A stretch of 64,000 bases of DNA from the NCBI RefSeq assembly GCF_002811875.1, contig NZ_NPDZ01000005.1:186001-250000 (forward strand), written 5' to 3'. Position numbers and translations under genes: made by a program. Each line of letters opens with the position of its first letter. Within the stretch, counting starts at the first letter, position 1. Below, piece after piece: positions 37,737 through 47,263 of this stretch. This DNA is from Leptospira perolatii. Lineage in GTDB: Bacteria; Spirochaetota; Leptospiria; Leptospirales; Leptospiraceae. Under the pieces are notes generated by a model. That model was given only the letters and a program-made list of their open reading frames with translations. It searched no databases and had not been told where the DNA came from.

Positions 37737-38381
37737 CTACCACTTTAGCTTTTTTGCATCTTCTAAGAATTTTTCCAAGCCAATATCAGTTAACGGATGT
37801 TTGAACAATTGCTGGTAGGCGGAAATCGGCATGGTAGCACAATCGGCTCCTCTCAGCGCAGATTCCTTCAAATGCATAGGTCCGCGGATGGACGCAGCTA
37901 GAATTTTCGTTTCGTATCCGTAGTTGTCATAGATCTCTCTGATTTCAGAAATGAGTTCCATTCCATCCCAAGAAGTATCGTCCACTCGTCCGATAAACGG
38001 AGAAATATACGTAGCACCCGCCTTCGCAGCCAAGAGTGCTTGAGGAGCCGAAAAGCAAAGTGTTACGTTCGTTGCAATTCCTTTCTCGGTAAGCTTTACA
38101 ACGGTCTTCAGGCCTTCCGGAATAAGGGGCACCTTGATCACTACGTTCTTTGCGATCGCTACTAACTCTTCCGCTTCTTTGAGCATCTCTTCGGATTTTG
38201 TGGCGATGACCTCAGCGCTCACAGGGCCTTGAACGATGGAGCAAATTTCTTTGATAACGTCTTTAAAGTTTCTGCCAGATTTAGCGACCAAAGAAGGGTT
38301 CGTCGTAACTCCGTCTAGTAGTCCGTAAGAAGCTATTTCTCGAATCTCATCTACGTTTGCGGTATCTAAATATAATTCCAC
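37737..38381 (-). CDS. Small transaldolase (TalC/FSA-type)
   Basis: A 214-residue class I aldolase. The Schiff-base lysine is K83 in [12 protein letters not shown], and the family segments [46 protein letters not shown] and [16 protein letters not shown] are complete. The sequence matches the short TalC type, which acts as transaldolase in the pentose phosphate pathway in most bacteria; fructose-6-phosphate aldolase activity is the alternative. Transaldolase is the more likely role in an organism that must make pentoses without sugar uptake. Confidence 0.92.
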   Translation of the reverse strand: MELYLDTANVDEIREIASYGLLDGVTTNPSLVAKSGRNFKDVIKEICSIVQGPVSAEVIATKSEEMLKEAEELVAIAKNVVIKVPLIPEGLKTVVKLTEKGIATNVTLCFSAPQALLAAKAGATYISPFIGRVDDTSWDGMELISEIREIYDNYGYETKILAASIRGPMHLKESALRGADCATMPISAYQQLFKHPLTDIGLEKFLEDAKKLKW

Positions 38382-38454
38382 GCTTTAGCTCCGGAAAAGG
38401 GATTTACTCTGGATACTCCCTCCCGATTCCAAGAACGGTCAATCTGATTTTAAC

Positions 38455-39162
38455 TTAAGGTATCAGATCTCTCAAAGTTTTGATTTCTAACGCAGAGAAA
38501 TACTCTTTGTATTCGCTATCGATTTGGGCCTTCATTTTGGAACTGAAATAATCTACTCTTCGAGTATAAGGCTGTTTCTTATAAGCCTCTTTCCACTGGA
38601 CTACAAAGCCGCCCTTAGGAGGAGTTTCCCTCGCATCTGTCAATTCCCAGAGAACTGCTCCTCCGAGCTTTTTATCATCTATGGTTTCCTTGATGGGTTT
38701 TCCGTACTTGTTCTCTAATTTATTCTGTACATCTTTTCCTGGCAGATAACGAAAAGAAACTCCCACAGAAAAAAGTCTACCTGGAGGAGTGTGCTCTTCT
38801 TCGTCTATATTCGGATCGGTAGGTTTTTCAGGTTGCTGCTGTTTGGGTCTGGATTCTAGTACTAGTTTAGGAGTGTAGTAAAATCTATACTGGTAGAAAA
38901 TGCCGTTTCTTCTTACTAAAAGAGATTTGTTTTTTTCTTCGTGGACCACTTCCACTTTTTCGTCGCTCTGTGGATTGGTAGCCAAGGAAAGAAATTTCTC
39001 CCTTACTTGCGAATAAGTGGTTTCCCAAGCTACTTCTGCAAAACCGTCAAGAGTGGTTCCGCTTTGTTTCCGATCTGTTCCATCTCCGGGAAACTGAGAA
39101 AACAGACCTAATACAGGTAGGAAGAATAGAATTAAAACTGAGTAAGTACGGGTTGCACTCAT
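38455..39162 (-). CDS. Exported hypothetical protein
   Basis: A 235-residue secreted protein with signal peptide (YSVLILFFLPVLGLFSQF). The mature protein begins with a low-complexity linker, then has two beta-rich parts joined by a proline-rich stretch (RPKQQQPEKPTDPNIDEEEH). There is no lipobox cysteine, so it is likely periplasmic or surface-exposed. I do not recognise a family. It shares its strand with the purH/purN cluster and lies 35 bases from the next gene, so it may be co-transcribed. Confidence 0.72.
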   Translation of the reverse strand: MSATRTYSVLILFFLPVLGLFSQFPGDGTDRKQSGTTLDGFAEVAWETTYSQVREKFLSLATNPQSDEKVEVVHEEKNKSLLVRRNGIFYQYRFYYTPKLVLESRPKQQQPEKPTDPNIDEEEHTPPGRLFSVGVSFRYLPGKDVQNKLENKYGKPIKETIDDKKLGGAVLWELTDARETPPKGGFVVQWKEAYKKQPYTRRVDYFSSKMKAQIDSEYKEYFSALEIKTLRDLIP

Positions 39163-39197
39163 ACACTTTCTATCGGCAAAAAAGGTTTCGGCCTATA

Positions 39198-39827
39198 TTA
39201 GGAATCTTCCCCAAAATCATCGTCCGAATCTTTTCTTCTGTCCAGATGAATTCCGCCAAATCGGACCTTTCCATTCCAACGAAGGATCAAAAGTACTCCT
39301 AAAACGCAGATATTCGGGAGCACGAATAAAAATGCGATCTCATGGTACAGTCCGTAGATCGCAAGATTCGAAGCGATGACCGAGATAAACACTCCCGAAA
39401 TTAAGGGTATTTCCTGTTCAAAAAAACGAACTAACGGGTGGTCTGGGTTTGTTTCAGGGAGGTCCTGCAGACTTGCTTCCATCAAAAATGGATAAAATGC
39501 TAAAAGCAAAGCAGGCATCAGAAATGACAGAAAGAAATAATTTCCAAAAGAATCGGAATAGTGAGGAGAACCGATTAGTCCTCCTAACAAAGTCCAAAGA
39601 TAGGAAACGAAAGCCCCGGATGCAAATGCAAGAATTCCGAACTGCAAATTCCCGGAAAACTCGAAAATACTTAGAATCTTACTCGGCAGAATCCTTACCC
39701 AATCTGTAAGTTCCTCTTTACTAAACTGATCCTTTCCGCTGATGAATAATAGCTGCCAATAATAGTCGGCTAACGCAAGAACGCTCAAGCTGATCGCAAA
39801 GAAGATAAGATACAGAAAGAATTCCAT
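39198..39827 (-). CDS. Integral membrane hypothetical protein
   Basis: A 209-residue membrane protein with about five hydrophobic helices (roughly residues 2-22, 60-88, 97-115, 140-160 and 165-180) and an acidic C-terminal tail ([13 protein letters not shown]). No catalytic or transport motif is visible, so I give no function. Its start overlaps the last base of purH, so translation is probably coupled. Confidence 0.75.
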   Translation of the reverse strand: MEFFLYLIFFAISLSVLALADYYWQLLFISGKDQFSKEELTDWVRILPSKILSIFEFSGNLQFGILAFASGAFVSYLWTLLGGLIGSPHYSDSFGNYFFLSFLMPALLLAFYPFLMEASLQDLPETNPDHPLVRFFEQEIPLISGVFISVIASNLAIYGLYHEIAFLFVLPNICVLGVLLILRWNGKVRFGGIHLDRRKDSDDDFGEDS

Positions 39828-41368
39828 CAGTGTCTAAAATGCCTCATGCCGGTAAATACCATGATCAATCCGTGCTCGTCTGCTGCCTTGATCACTTCTT
39901 CGTCTCGGATAGATCCGCCTGGTTGAATGATTGCCTTGGCTCCCACTTTTGCGATCGCATCGATCCCGTCTCTGAAAGGAAAGTAAGCGTCACTTGCTAC
40001 GTACGAGCCTACAACTGAAAGCCCTACGTTCAAAGCTTTCGTGGCACCCAAATGAACCGAGTCCACTCTGGACATTTGACCAGCTCCGATTCCTAATGTT
40101 GCATTCTCTTGCGCATATACGATCGCATTCGATTTTATGAATTTAGCTGCAGACCAGGCGAACATAAGACCTTTCAAATCCGCGTCCGATGGTTTCTTTT
40201 TCGTAACTACTTTCAAGTCCTTTTCAGAAATCGTGGCGTAGTCTCTGTCCTGTAACAAAATACCATGGTGGATCGGACGAAGATCCATTTCATCAAGGGC
40301 TTCTTTGAAATCCGCGATTTCGATCAATCGAACATTCGGTTTCTTGGAGAAAAACTCTAAAGCTTCCGGAGTGAATTTTTGCGCGATTACACCTTCTACG
40401 AAAGTTTCTCCGATGCTCGCTGCGAGTTCTCCGGTGACTACTCCCTTGATTCCAATGATTCCACCGAATGCAGAAATAGGATCTGTTCTTTTTGCAAGTT
40501 GAAATGCTTCTTGTGTGTTATCTGCATAAGCGATACCGCAAGGGTTCAGGTGCTTGATAATGCAAACTGTGTTTTCTGGCAGTAACGCTGCGATATGAAA
40601 TGCAGCGTCGAAATCGAGCATATTGTTAAACGAAAGCTCTTTTCCTTGCAGAGGCGAAAATTCACTTTTTGTAAATAATGGTTCGTAAAATGCGGCGCCT
40701 TGGTGAGGGTTTTCTCCATATCTAAGTTTTTGTTTTTTTGTAAAAGATAGATTGAGTATCTCCGGAAACTTTTCTCCCGCGATTCCGTTGAACCAGGAAG
40801 AAATCGCAGAATCATACATCGCAGTGTGAGAGAAGGCTTTTCTCATCAGAAGAAAAGAAGTGTCCGCGTCTACCGAACCTGAGTTTACGCTCATGGAATC
40901 TGCAACTGTTTTGTAATCCGCCGGATCTGTAACTACGACTGTATGTCTGTAATTCTTGGCTGCGGATCGGATCATAGAAGGTCCGCCTATATCGATATTT
41001 TCGATCGCCAGATCCAGAGAAACTCCACCTTGCGAAACAGTCTTTACGAAAGGGTATAGATTAACGACTACCAAATCGATTTTCGGAATCTGGTGTTTTT
41101 CCATGGTCTTGACGTGTTCTGGGTTGGAAATGACTCCTAGCAACCCTCCGTGTACTTTCGGATGCAGAGTTTTGACTCTACCATCCAAGATTTCCGGGAA
41201 TCCAGTGTAATCATCGATTGCGATTGCTGCGATTCCATTTTCTTTCAGAACCTTGAGGGTTCCACCTGTAGAGATGATCTCTACGCCTTTTTGTTGGAGA
41301 AGTTTGGCAAAATCGATCAGACCAGTTTTATCACTTACTGAAATGAGAGCGCGACGGATTTGGATCAT
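39827..41368 (-). CDS. purH: Bifunctional AICAR formyltransferase/IMP cyclohydrolase
   Basis: PurH performs the last two steps of IMP synthesis. The N-terminal cyclohydrolase domain shows [26 protein letters not shown] and [16 protein letters not shown]. The C-terminal transformylase domain contains [53 protein letters not shown] and [14 protein letters not shown], and ends [19 protein letters not shown] followed by FTGMRHFRH. The 513 residues are the usual size. purN lies one base upstream on the same strand. Confidence 0.97.
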   Translation of the reverse strand: MIQIRRALISVSDKTGLIDFAKLLQQKGVEIISTGGTLKVLKENGIAAIAIDDYTGFPEILDGRVKTLHPKVHGGLLGVISNPEHVKTMEKHQIPKIDLVVVNLYPFVKTVSQGGVSLDLAIENIDIGGPSMIRSAAKNYRHTVVVTDPADYKTVADSMSVNSGSVDADTSFLLMRKAFSHTAMYDSAISSWFNGIAGEKFPEILNLSFTKKQKLRYGENPHQGAAFYEPLFTKSEFSPLQGKELSFNNMLDFDAAFHIAALLPENTVCIIKHLNPCGIAYADNTQEAFQLAKRTDPISAFGGIIGIKGVVTGELAASIGETFVEGVIAQKFTPEALEFFSKKPNVRLIEIADFKEALDEMDLRPIHHGILLQDRDYATISEKDLKVVTKKKPSDADLKGLMFAWSAAKFIKSNAIVYAQENATLGIGAGQMSRVDSVHLGATKALNVGLSVVGSYVASDAYFPFRDGIDAIAKVGAKAIIQPGGSIRDEEVIKAADEHGLIMVFTGMRHFRH

Positions 41369-41369
41369 G

Positions 41370-42017
41370 CTAAAGGATGGTGACCTTCCTATCTTTGATG
41401 GAGAGCTTGCCCTCGCAGAAATATTTTACTGCGAGGGGCAGGATTTTATGTTCCTCTTTCAGAATTGCCAGAGTCAATTCTCTTTCCGTAAGATTCCCAT
41501 CGATTTTCACGATTCCTTGGAGAATAATCGGACCGGAATCCACACCTTCGTCCACAAAGTGAGCGGTGCATCCGGAGACTTTAACTCCGTGTTCGAACGC
41601 TTGCTTTTGTGCATTCAATCCGGGAAAGGCGGGCAGCAAAGAGGGATGAATGTTGATGATTCGATTTTTAAATGTACGGATGATCTCTGGCCTTAGAATT
41701 CTCATGTAGCCTGCCGCGACGATCAGATCCGGGGACAGATTCTCCAAAGTCTTGAGAAGATCTTCGTGGTATCGGTTCTTGTCCGTGTATTTTTTGTAAT
41801 CGAGTATTTTTGTCGGAACTTCGAACTTCTTGGCGATCTCTAAAGCGGGAGCTTCTGGGTTATCGGTCAAAATTTGGACCGGAATACCCCTAATTTTTCC
41901 TTTTTTTAGATTTTCTAGAACCGCCCCCAGGTTGGAGCCTCGGCCCGAAACCAGGAATACAAGCTTTTTTTTGGGTGAGGGAAACAGACTTGCCAAGAAT
42001 TTTCGCGCGAGATACAC
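41370..42017 (-). CDS. purN: Phosphoribosylglycinamide formyltransferase PurN
   Basis: PurN formylates glycinamide ribonucleotide in purine synthesis. The family segments [39 protein letters not shown] with the catalytic asparagine and histidine, and [19 protein letters not shown] are complete. An open frame extends to an ATG at 42083, but that adds about 40 residues absent from E. coli PurN and would make the start abut the divergent fliS start. A GTG at 42017 with GGGA upstream gives 215 residues, close to the usual 212, so I prefer it; a later TTG is also possible. Confidence 0.9.
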   Translation of the reverse strand: MYLARKFLASLFPSPKKKLVFLVSGRGSNLGAVLENLKKGKIRGIPVQILTDNPEAPALEIAKKFEVPTKILDYKKYTDKNRYHEDLLKTLENLSPDLIVAAGYMRILRPEIIRTFKNRIINIHPSLLPAFPGLNAQKQAFEHGVKVSGCTAHFVDEGVDSGPIILQGIVKIDGNLTERELTLAILKEEHKILPLAVKYFCEGKLSIKDRKVTIL

Positions 42018-42083
42018 TCGGAATGTCCCAGTCCACGTTAAGGCAGTCTCGGAATTTGTCGAAAAGTATTTCAGGAGAGACAC

Positions 42084-42527
42084 ATGTCACTTGCTAGAAA
42101 ATCGACGGCCTCGGTCGAACAGTACAAATCCAACGAAATTTCAACTGTTAGTCAGGGAAGACTCATCGTAATGCTATACGAAGGGGCCATTCGCTTCTTA
42201 AACGTTGCCATCGAATGCAATACTCCGCGAAAATACGACGTAGTAAATAACAATGTATTGAAAGCCCAGGAGATCGTGACCGAACTCATGCTGGCTTTGA
42301 ATCTGGAGCAGGGCGGGGAAGTCGCAAACAACCTTCTCGGGATCTATGTTTATATCAAAAAGCGCTTACTCGAAGCGAATATGAAAAAGGATTCCGAGAT
42401 TATGAAAGAGATCATCAAGTATTTAGAGGATCTCAAGGCAGCCTGGGAAGAAATCGAGAAAAAGGAAAAAGCTTCTGTGGTAGCACTTCCTAACGCAGGC
42501 TCAAAAGGCCTTTCTCTGCAAGGTTAA
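42084..42527 (+). CDS. fliS: Flagellar export chaperone FliS
   Basis: FliS binds flagellin in the cytoplasm and keeps it export-competent. The 147-residue helical protein has the family features YKSNEISTVSQGRLIVMLYE and AIRFLNVAIE in the first half, and LGIYVYIKKRLLEANMKKDSE in the second. In leptospires the flagella are periplasmic. It is divergent from purN. A coiled-coil gene and a J-domain gene follow on the same strand. Confidence 0.93.
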   Translation: MSLARKSTASVEQYKSNEISTVSQGRLIVMLYEGAIRFLNVAIECNTPRKYDVVNNNVLKAQEIVTELMLALNLEQGGEVANNLLGIYVYIKKRLLEANMKKDSEIMKEIIKYLEDLKAAWEEIEKKEKASVVALPNAGSKGLSLQG

Positions 42528-42608
42528 CGAACGTAAGTGCATCGGCTTTTATAAAGAAGTTAGGTCAAAACTCTGAGCTCTAAAAAAAAACAGTCAGTTT
42601 CTAAGGGA

Positions 42609-43028
42609 TTGGCGCAAACCAAATCCCGCCAGATAAAGTTATTCGAACTATACTCAGAAAAAATTTCAATTTTAGACGAGGTCATTTCCAACCAAAAAAG
42701 ACAGTTGGAAATACTTTCTCACGGCGATGGGGAAGGTGCCTCTAAAATCGAGAAGTCAAACTTGAAATGCATGCATAGAATGATGTCCCTGGACCGGCTC
42801 ATAGAACGCTTGGAGGAGTCTTCTCCCCAAACTTTGGAGCTGATCCAGCTGACAAGTACCTTGTTCCAAAAGTTGGATGAATCCAGGAATCTGAACGAGA
42901 AAGTCGGACAGGTAATGGAATCCATTCTGAGAGAATACCAAAAAGAGTTGAACACGGTCCAGGCCCAGATACAACTAAAGAAATTCCTAGCCCAGAGGAA
43001 ATTCGGTTGGAAGACGGGGACCTGTTAA
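42609..43028 (+). CDS. Coiled-coil protein in flagellar locus
   Basis: A 139-residue, almost entirely helical protein with heptad-like stretches (KISILDEVISNQKRQLEIL, MHRMMSLDRLIERLEES, VMESILREYQKELNT). The size, composition and position after fliS recall the FlgN/FliT export chaperones, but no specific motif confirms it. The TTG at 42609 has purine-rich sequence too close to it; the open frame extends upstream through a lysine-rich stretch to a CTG at 42573, so the true start is uncertain. It overlaps the J-domain gene by 22 bases. Confidence 0.62.
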   Translation: MAQTKSRQIKLFELYSEKISILDEVISNQKRQLEILSHGDGEGASKIEKSNLKCMHRMMSLDRLIERLEESSPQTLELIQLTSTLFQKLDESRNLNEKVGQVMESILREYQKELNTVQAQIQLKKFLAQRKFGWKTGTC

Positions 43029-43528
43029 GCAGAGCATTAGATTTTTACGGCTTACCCAAAAGATTCAATGAAGATCTAGTTCGATCTAAGTTCCGTGAGC
43101 TCTCCAGAAAATATCATCCAGATTCGGGTGAGTATGATAACGACATTTTATTTAAAGAGCTAGTTCATTTAAGAGATGTACTGCTGGATTCGTTAAGTTC
43201 CACCGCAAATGTGAAAGCGGAAAAAACTGGACAAAATGAGTCAGACCCGAATTGGCAAGAATCCAATTCCCAAAAGGATAAAGAAGGATTCGGGCGGTAC
43301 AAAGATGCAACTCAGCTAGCTGCCTCTGCACTTGAAACATATTTTAAGTCCACCGAAGGAAATCCTGTTTTTTTAGATGCCAAAGAAAATCCAGATCTGA
43401 GAAAACTAAGAGAAAATCTTTTAATTGCCAAATCGGAACTAGAAACATTTCTCAAAGAATACCCAAATAGCATCTGGAAAAACGATGCAGAGAAAACCTT
43501 AAAAAGAATCGGGGTTTGGTTTCGATAG
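43007..43528 (+). CDS. J-domain protein
   Basis: A 173-residue protein with an N-terminal J domain (about residues 7-62), with HPD at residues 37-39 in FRELSRKYHPDSGEYDNDIL. J domains stimulate the ATPase of DnaK-type Hsp70. The linker (residues 65-105) is polar and the C-terminal part is helical (LRENLLIAKSELETFLKEY). It lacks the zinc and substrate-binding domains of DnaJ, so it is a specialised co-chaperone. It starts with TTG preceded by GAGG and overlaps the coiled-coil gene, which itself follows fliS, so a role in export-substrate handling is possible. Confidence 0.82.
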   Translation: MEDGDLLSRALDFYGLPKRFNEDLVRSKFRELSRKYHPDSGEYDNDILFKELVHLRDVLLDSLSSTANVKAEKTGQNESDPNWQESNSQKDKEGFGRYKDATQLAASALETYFKSTEGNPVFLDAKENPDLRKLRENLLIAKSELETFLKEYPNSIWKNDAEKTLKRIGVWFR

Positions 43529-43715
43529 AGGCTCGGAATCGGTTCTGGCTTTCTTAGAGATAAGCTTCCAAAAGCGCTCTATCCTTTTTCTGAAATCACA
43601 TTCTTGGGGAATCAAACCTCTTCCTTGGGACTTGAATCTTTTATCCTGTTTCAGTATTCTAATTGCATTTTGCTAAAGAATCAATAAAACTTAATATTCT
43701 GATATAGGATATTAA

Positions 43716-44105
43716 GTGGAAGATTTATTCGAAGGTAGTGTGGACGAAGACTGGGGAAAATGGGATCCGGAGTACGTGGCATTTCGCGTCAAACTGGACC
43801 CCCTAGAATTGGAAGACGAACTAGTATTTTCTGAAAGACTGAGTGATCTTGGAGCTTGGTATTTAACTCTTAAAAATGACCCTTTGCAAAGAATCGTAAT
43901 TTGCATTCGGAGGGAAGCAAACATCCAGGAAATCAAGCAAAGATGTTTGGAAGAACTTAGATTGCAGGGAGTCACTCCCAGAATAGACGGAACCGGAGCA
44001 GTCTACAGTCGAAGAAAAACTGCGACAGTGCTCCAGTGGAAGAAGACTCTAAGTTATAGAGTAGAGATAGAGGGAAGGATTCTGGAAATGTACATTACGG
44101 ATTGA
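43716..44105 (+). CDS. Hypothetical protein
   Basis: A 129-residue acidic protein starting with GTG (MEDLFEGSVDEDWGKWDPEY). It has alternating hydrophobic strands (YRVEIEGRILEMYITD at the end) and a charged central helix (REANIQEIKQRCLEEL), suggesting a small alpha/beta fold. There is no signal or membrane segment and no family I recognise. About 190 bases of AT-rich sequence separate it from the J-domain gene. No obvious ribosome-binding site precedes the GTG. Confidence 0.62.
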   Translation: MEDLFEGSVDEDWGKWDPEYVAFRVKLDPLELEDELVFSERLSDLGAWYLTLKNDPLQRIVICIRREANIQEIKQRCLEELRLQGVTPRIDGTGAVYSRRKTATVLQWKKTLSYRVEIEGRILEMYITD

Positions 44106-44195
44106 CTTGCGATCTGGATTCTCTTTTTTGCAATCGATGGTTCGAAGCAATTGCGATTTTCTAAGAGTGAGTGATCTATAGAAAAATTTGGGAAT

Positions 44196-44723
44196 TCAAG
44201 GAACCGAAATCGTATTGGAGGGCAAAGAGAAAACAAACACATCCTTTGTCGCATTGTTCAGATCCACCGAAAACACCGAGGACCTAAGTGTAACGAATTG
44301 TCCTGAGGTTAAGGTCGCAATAATCTTGCAGACTCGGTTTTGATTTTCTCCTACTCCAGGGGCGGCGAGAGGACCAGTGTTAGGTGAAACTTCTATGGAA
44401 TATTCGATCGGCTGGTTCGGGATTAGATTGAGAGGCAACTGGCAATTGGCACCGGAACTAAAATCCGCTGGGTTTCTAGAGGCAAACTCTGTACTCGCCG
44501 CATACAAAGTGTAGCCGTTGAACAGAAATTCAGGATTCCCGGCTCTAAGTCTGATCTCATGACCGGAACTGATCGCAGAAATGGAAATGATTGTAGGTGG
44601 TGTGGTTACGATTCGATTGGTAGAGTAGTTCCGATAGCAACCGAACAAAACGAAAGGTAAGCTTGCACAGACAAGTGCATGAAGTAATAGCCGGAAACTG
44701 CTCCGGGAAGTTTGGAAATTCAT
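44196..44723 (-). CDS. Putative lipoprotein
   Basis: A 175-residue protein with a signal peptide (LLLHALVCASLPFVLFGC) whose last cysteine fits a spirochaetal lipobox. The mature part is beta-rich (TPPTIISISAISSGHEIRLR) with two further cysteines (NCQLPLNL and RVCKII) that could form a disulfide. I do not recognise the family. Its start overlaps the last base of the upstream HNH gene. Confidence 0.72.
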   Translation of the reverse strand: MNFQTSRSSFRLLLHALVCASLPFVLFGCYRNYSTNRIVTTPPTIISISAISSGHEIRLRAGNPEFLFNGYTLYAASTEFASRNPADFSSGANCQLPLNLIPNQPIEYSIEVSPNTGPLAAPGVGENQNRVCKIIATLTSGQFVTLRSSVFSVDLNNATKDVFVFSLPSNTISVP

Positions 44724-45274
44724 TATCTACGGATATAATCTGCCCAACCGAACTTTTCTGCAAGTTGGTCGGATACGGAAAAGTGTGGAATCCGCCTTTT
44801 GTTTGTCGACCGCTTTTCCGGAATTTCCCATTTCAACTCGTGAAGCAACCGATTCCCTTTTCTAGTATTGCATTCCCTGCAAGCGGTCACTAGGTTTTCC
44901 CAAGTATGATAGGTGCCTGGTTTGGAAGTCTCCGGAACTTCGTGCCATCTGCTTTTCGGAATCACATGGTCGAGAGTCAGCTTAGAAGCGGGAAGTCTTC
45001 TACCGCAATAAACGCATTCATGATTGTCCCGGAGAAAAATATTTTCCCTCGAGAGTCTATGCCGTTTGGAGGGGACTCTGTAGTAATTTGTGAGTAGTAT
45101 GATTCTGGGAGTGGTGAATTTTATACGCTCGGAACGAATCCAAAGATCTTTTTCGTCCCGGATCAACTGAGCTTTATTCAAAATCAGCAATACGATAGCG
45201 TCTCGAACCGTTCGAATGCCTACCGGCACAAACGTTGCGTTCAGGACCAAAACTGGCTGAGCGAGAACGTCCAT
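44723..45274 (-). CDS. HNH endonuclease-family protein
   Basis: A 183-residue protein with a full HNH (beta-beta-alpha metal) motif: CVYCG at residues 87-91, the catalytic DH at 102-103 in LTLDHVIPKS, N127 in WENLVTACRECN, and the second zinc pair C132 and C135. The N-terminal part (VLVLNATFVPVGIRTVRDAI) is common in stand-alone HNH proteins widespread in bacteria. It is not flanked by restriction genes or phage genes, so it is probably a conserved housekeeping nuclease of unknown role. Confidence 0.88.
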   Translation of the reverse strand: MDVLAQPVLVLNATFVPVGIRTVRDAIVLLILNKAQLIRDEKDLWIRSERIKFTTPRIILLTNYYRVPSKRHRLSRENIFLRDNHECVYCGRRLPASKLTLDHVIPKSRWHEVPETSKPGTYHTWENLVTACRECNTRKGNRLLHELKWEIPEKRSTNKRRIPHFSVSDQLAEKFGWADYIRR

Positions 45275-45318
45275 AACTTACCAGACAGTAAAGGATGCTT
45301 TTTAAATGTCGAGTAAAA

Positions 45319-45945
45319 CTATTTTCTAGAAGAACGTTTCTTCTTCCAATAAAAAATGAACAAAACGGTACTGAGGAACAGTCCTAAAATTGCAAAGACA
45401 GTTAACTGTCCTTGGTGAACCCATTCTTCCAGCTTTTCTAAATTACTCGCACCAAAAAAGCCTAGATAGACCCAGACCGGTACTGATATTGCCGCAGCAA
45501 TTGTATCTAAAGTAAGAAAACGTGAAAATGCGATTCGATCCGAGGTGCCTGCAGTGAGGTAGATCGGCATTCTGAGTCCAGGCATAAAGCGAGCTACAAA
45601 AACGACCCACTGACCGTACTTCTCAAATTTCTCCTGTACCTGTGCAAATCGTTCCGGGGTCAAAAATTTTGCGATAAAGGGAATCCGAAGTACCTTTTCT
45701 CCATAAATTCTACCCAGCAAAAATACTGCGCTGTCTCCCACGAGTACTCCTGCCATTCCAATTCCAAACATAAAATGAGGATTTGCGTATCCTAGACCGG
45801 CGATCACTCCTCCGGAAACTAGGGAAACATCTTCCGGAACCGGCAGCCCGAATCCGCAAAGCAATAAGGTAAGAAATACAGCGATATAACCAAAGTCGTT
45901 TCCGAACGTAGAAAAAAAACTGACAAGTATGACAAGGAAATCCAT
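45319..45945 (-). CDS. DedA-family membrane protein
   Basis: A 208-residue integral membrane protein of the DedA (SNARE-associated Golgi) family, implicated in lipid-carrier transport and membrane homeostasis. Family features are GFGLPVPEDVSLVSGGVIAG near residue 32, GVLVGDSAVFLLGRIYGE and VVFVARFMPGLRMPIYLTAG with the essential arginines. It has about five membrane helices and a basic C-terminal tail. It stands between the HNH gene and the divergent dNTPase gene. Confidence 0.92.
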   Translation of the reverse strand: MDFLVILVSFFSTFGNDFGYIAVFLTLLLCGFGLPVPEDVSLVSGGVIAGLGYANPHFMFGIGMAGVLVGDSAVFLLGRIYGEKVLRIPFIAKFLTPERFAQVQEKFEKYGQWVVFVARFMPGLRMPIYLTAGTSDRIAFSRFLTLDTIAAAISVPVWVYLGFFGASNLEKLEEWVHQGQLTVFAILGLFLSTVLFIFYWKKKRSSRK

Positions 45946-46111
45946 TCGTAATATGATCTTCTTTGGGAAGAATAAGTACCAGAGAAAGGAAGTACTAAGA
46001 AATTGAAATCGAAAAACGCAATCTTGATACTAGCAAGAAAACCGTAAGGAATCAATTTTCAGATTCCGTTTCGCTTGAAGCGATTTTCTTCGTTTTCGAT
46101 TCTGGTTTTTT

Positions 46112-47257
46112 GTGAGAAGAAACAGATCCAGCTTAATCGAACTGGAAAATTCTTTACTATTACCGTACGCGGTTTTTCAACAAGACACCGGCGGTCGAGA
46201 ATATCCGGAAGAAGAACACGGTTATAGACTCCCTTTTCAGCGCGATAGGGACAGAGTAGTCCATTCCAGCGCATTCAAAAGATTACAGTACAAAACCCAG
46301 GTTTTTGTGTATTCGGTCGGAGAAGATTACAGAAACCGGCTTACACATACATTGGAAGTGGCAGGAATTTCTAGAACTCTTGCCGGAGCTTTAGGACTGA
46401 ATTCTTACCTCGCAGAAACGATTGCTCTAGCTCATGACCTGGGCCACACTCCCTTTGGACACGCAGGACAAGAAGTAGTTTCGGAGTTGATGGAAGGAAA
46501 GGGAGGCTTCGAGCACAATAAACAATCTTTGCGGATTGTGAGAAGTTTAGAAACTCGTTATCCTGATTTTCCGGGATTGAATTTGTGCAAGGAAACTCTA
46601 AAGGGAATGATGAAGCACGGCGCGGAGTATTCCGCTTCCGAACTCGGGCTGGCAAGAAAAACAGAGGGACCAAGTTTGGAGGCTCAGTGTGCTGACCTTG
46701 CGGACGAAATTGCTTATACGAGCCACGATGTCGAGGACGGATTGGAAATGGGATACATTCGGTTAGAAGAATTATCCGAGATTCCTCTTTGGGAAGAATA
46801 TCATGATTCCGTAATTAATCGGTATTCCGGCTTGATTCCAAAAATTCAGGTCCGTACCGCAATCCGGGAATTGATCAACGGAATGGTCTCAAATATCGTA
46901 GAAGTCGTATCTAGTAGTTTGAAAAAACATAATATAAATAGTAGAGAGGATTTGAATTCGATTTATTCCCAGGGAATCCGGATCGTAGGCTTTGAGGAAA
47001 AATTTGGAGAGAAGGTAAGGGAGTTGAAAGCATTCTTGCACCGTGCTTTGTACAGGCATCCAAGTGTGATCAAAACGAGCAACCACGGAAGGATTATCAT
47101 AGAAACATTATTTGCGCATTTTAGAAAATTTCCTGAGCTGATTCCAGACTCTTACAAGGGTAGAATCGAGTCCGAAGGTTTGGATCGAAGCGTGTGCGAT
47201 TTTGTAGCTGGAATGACCGATCGATATGCAGAGAACGTGTTCCAGTCTCTTTCCTAG
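46112..47257 (+). CDS. dgt: dGTPase-family dNTP triphosphohydrolase
   Basis: An HD-superfamily enzyme that removes triphosphate from deoxynucleotides. The metal ligands are H79 in RLTHTLEV, H108 and D109 in AHDLGHTPFGHAGQ, and a later aspartate in CADLADEIAYTSHDVEDG. The N-terminal RDRDRVVHSSAFKRLQYKTQV is diagnostic of this family. The 381 residues are shorter than E. coli Dgt (505) and match the shorter deoxyguanosinetriphosphate triphosphohydrolase-like type. The start is GTG. It ends six bases from the convergent cysteine desulfurase gene. Confidence 0.92.
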   Translation: MRRNRSSLIELENSLLLPYAVFQQDTGGREYPEEEHGYRLPFQRDRDRVVHSSAFKRLQYKTQVFVYSVGEDYRNRLTHTLEVAGISRTLAGALGLNSYLAETIALAHDLGHTPFGHAGQEVVSELMEGKGGFEHNKQSLRIVRSLETRYPDFPGLNLCKETLKGMMKHGAEYSASELGLARKTEGPSLEAQCADLADEIAYTSHDVEDGLEMGYIRLEELSEIPLWEEYHDSVINRYSGLIPKIQVRTAIRELINGMVSNIVEVVSSSLKKHNINSREDLNSIYSQGIRIVGFEEKFGEKVRELKAFLHRALYRHPSVIKTSNHGRIIIETLFAHFRKFPELIPDSYKGRIESEGLDRSVCDFVAGMTDRYAENVFQSLS

Positions 47258-47263
47258 AATCTT

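Noticed and set aside
44723..45274. HNH gene as part of a restriction or phage-defence system
   Set aside because: Its neighbours are a lipoprotein and a DedA protein; no methyltransferase, helicase or other defence gene is nearby.
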